Positions 33,702 to 33,994 of a stretch of DNA of 33,994 nt are shown one piece after another; positions within the stretch are counted from its first letter, which is position 1, and each line of letters begins with the position of its first letter. The translations under genes and the position numbers were made by a program. The stretch is taken from assembly GCF_000003605.2 (NCBI RefSeq), contig NW_003154742.1, positions 151,336 to 185,329 of the forward strand, read 5' to 3'. This DNA comes from Saccoglossus kowalevskii. Its lineage: Eukaryota > Hemichordata > Enteropneusta > Harrimaniidae. The notes under the pieces were generated by a model that was not told the origin of the DNA, did not search any database, and saw only the letters and a program-made list of their open reading frames with translations.

Positions 33702-33864
33702 GTGAGTGAAAATATATATGAGTGAACTATTAGTTTTAAATTGACCCACTGCTATAGTACCGTAATTGAACACCAAGTATATGTACATGTTAGATCATGT
33801 TAGGAAATGTAAATTTTGTTAGGAGTGGGGTGGCAGATATGAGTTATTTATAGGTTAAAATTTT

Positions 33865-33994
33865 GACCATTCTCACGTCTTTCTCACGTACGTGAGTTGG
33901 GCCGGAAATTAGCCATTGTCACGTAATTACTTTTTCTTGCAGGAGTTTGACAGTTTCCGGTCAGTTCTCACGTGCGTGAGAATGGCTATTTTTT
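33865..33994. repeat. Palindrome-rich repeat at the right edge
   Basis: CTCACGTACGTGAG (33883-33896) is a perfect palindrome and TTCTCACGTGCGTGAGAA (33965-33982) is a near-perfect one. GACCATTCTCACG near 33865 is mirrored by CGTGAGAATGGCT near 33976. This looks like an inverted-repeat element in the first intron of the TIR gene, possibly cut by the window end. Confidence 0.55.

Noticed and set aside
33943-33950. Possible second TIR exon after TTTTTCTTGCAG
   Set aside because: Joined in phase it would read only two residues before TGA, and it lies in a palindromic repeat. More likely a chance acceptor.

Overview
This window looks like nuclear DNA of an intron-rich, AT-rich metazoan, most likely a marine invertebrate. 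The reasons are many short exons with GT/AG borders, a large intron-embedded repeat load, an NRF-6-type acyltransferase gene, a full-length GPLD1-type phospholipase D gene, a divergent TIR gene, and relics of DIRS and Crypton-type tyrosine-recombinase elements. I cannot name the species. No bacterial, plasmid or viral gene was recognised.

Layout. (1) 612-9170, plus strand: a complete 15-exon NRF-6-like multi-pass acyltransferase gene. I rebuilt it exon by exon with all intron phases agreeing, giving 744 residues. (2) 9549-32955, minus strand: a GPLD1-like glycosylphosphatidylinositol-specific phospholipase D gene in at least 24 exons. It encodes a secreted zinc-dependent phospholipase domain followed by FG-GAP beta-propeller repeats. 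Its 3' end converges on gene 1. (3) 33191 to beyond the right edge, plus strand: the first coding exon of a divergent TIR-domain gene. It lies head-to-head with GPLD1, with 235 bases between the start codons, so a shared promoter region is likely.

The GPLD1 introns carry most of the novelty. Intron 2 starts with a 42-bp minisatellite of about 13 copies, each a copy of the 3' end of GPLD1 exon 2 plus its 5' splice site, and open in the GPLD1 frame throughout. Intron 11 holds a decayed Crypton-like (DUF3504-type) tyrosine recombinase. Intron 15 holds a 157-base assembly gap and a roughly 3.3-kb decayed DIRS-like retroelement whose inverted terminal repeats and internal complementary region are both still readable. 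Several MITE-like elements with terminal inverted repeats are scattered through other introns. GPLD1 also shows one GC-AG intron, a one-base frameshift in exon 13 as assembled, and two intron-phase discontinuities around exons 16-18. These mean either missed small exons, assembly errors, or an allele beginning to decay.

The three genes do not form an operon. NRF-6-like proteins are membrane acyltransferase-like proteins implicated in lipid and drug handling. GPLD1 releases GPI-anchored proteins. The TIR gene is probably a signalling or innate-immunity component. Any functional link between them would be speculation.
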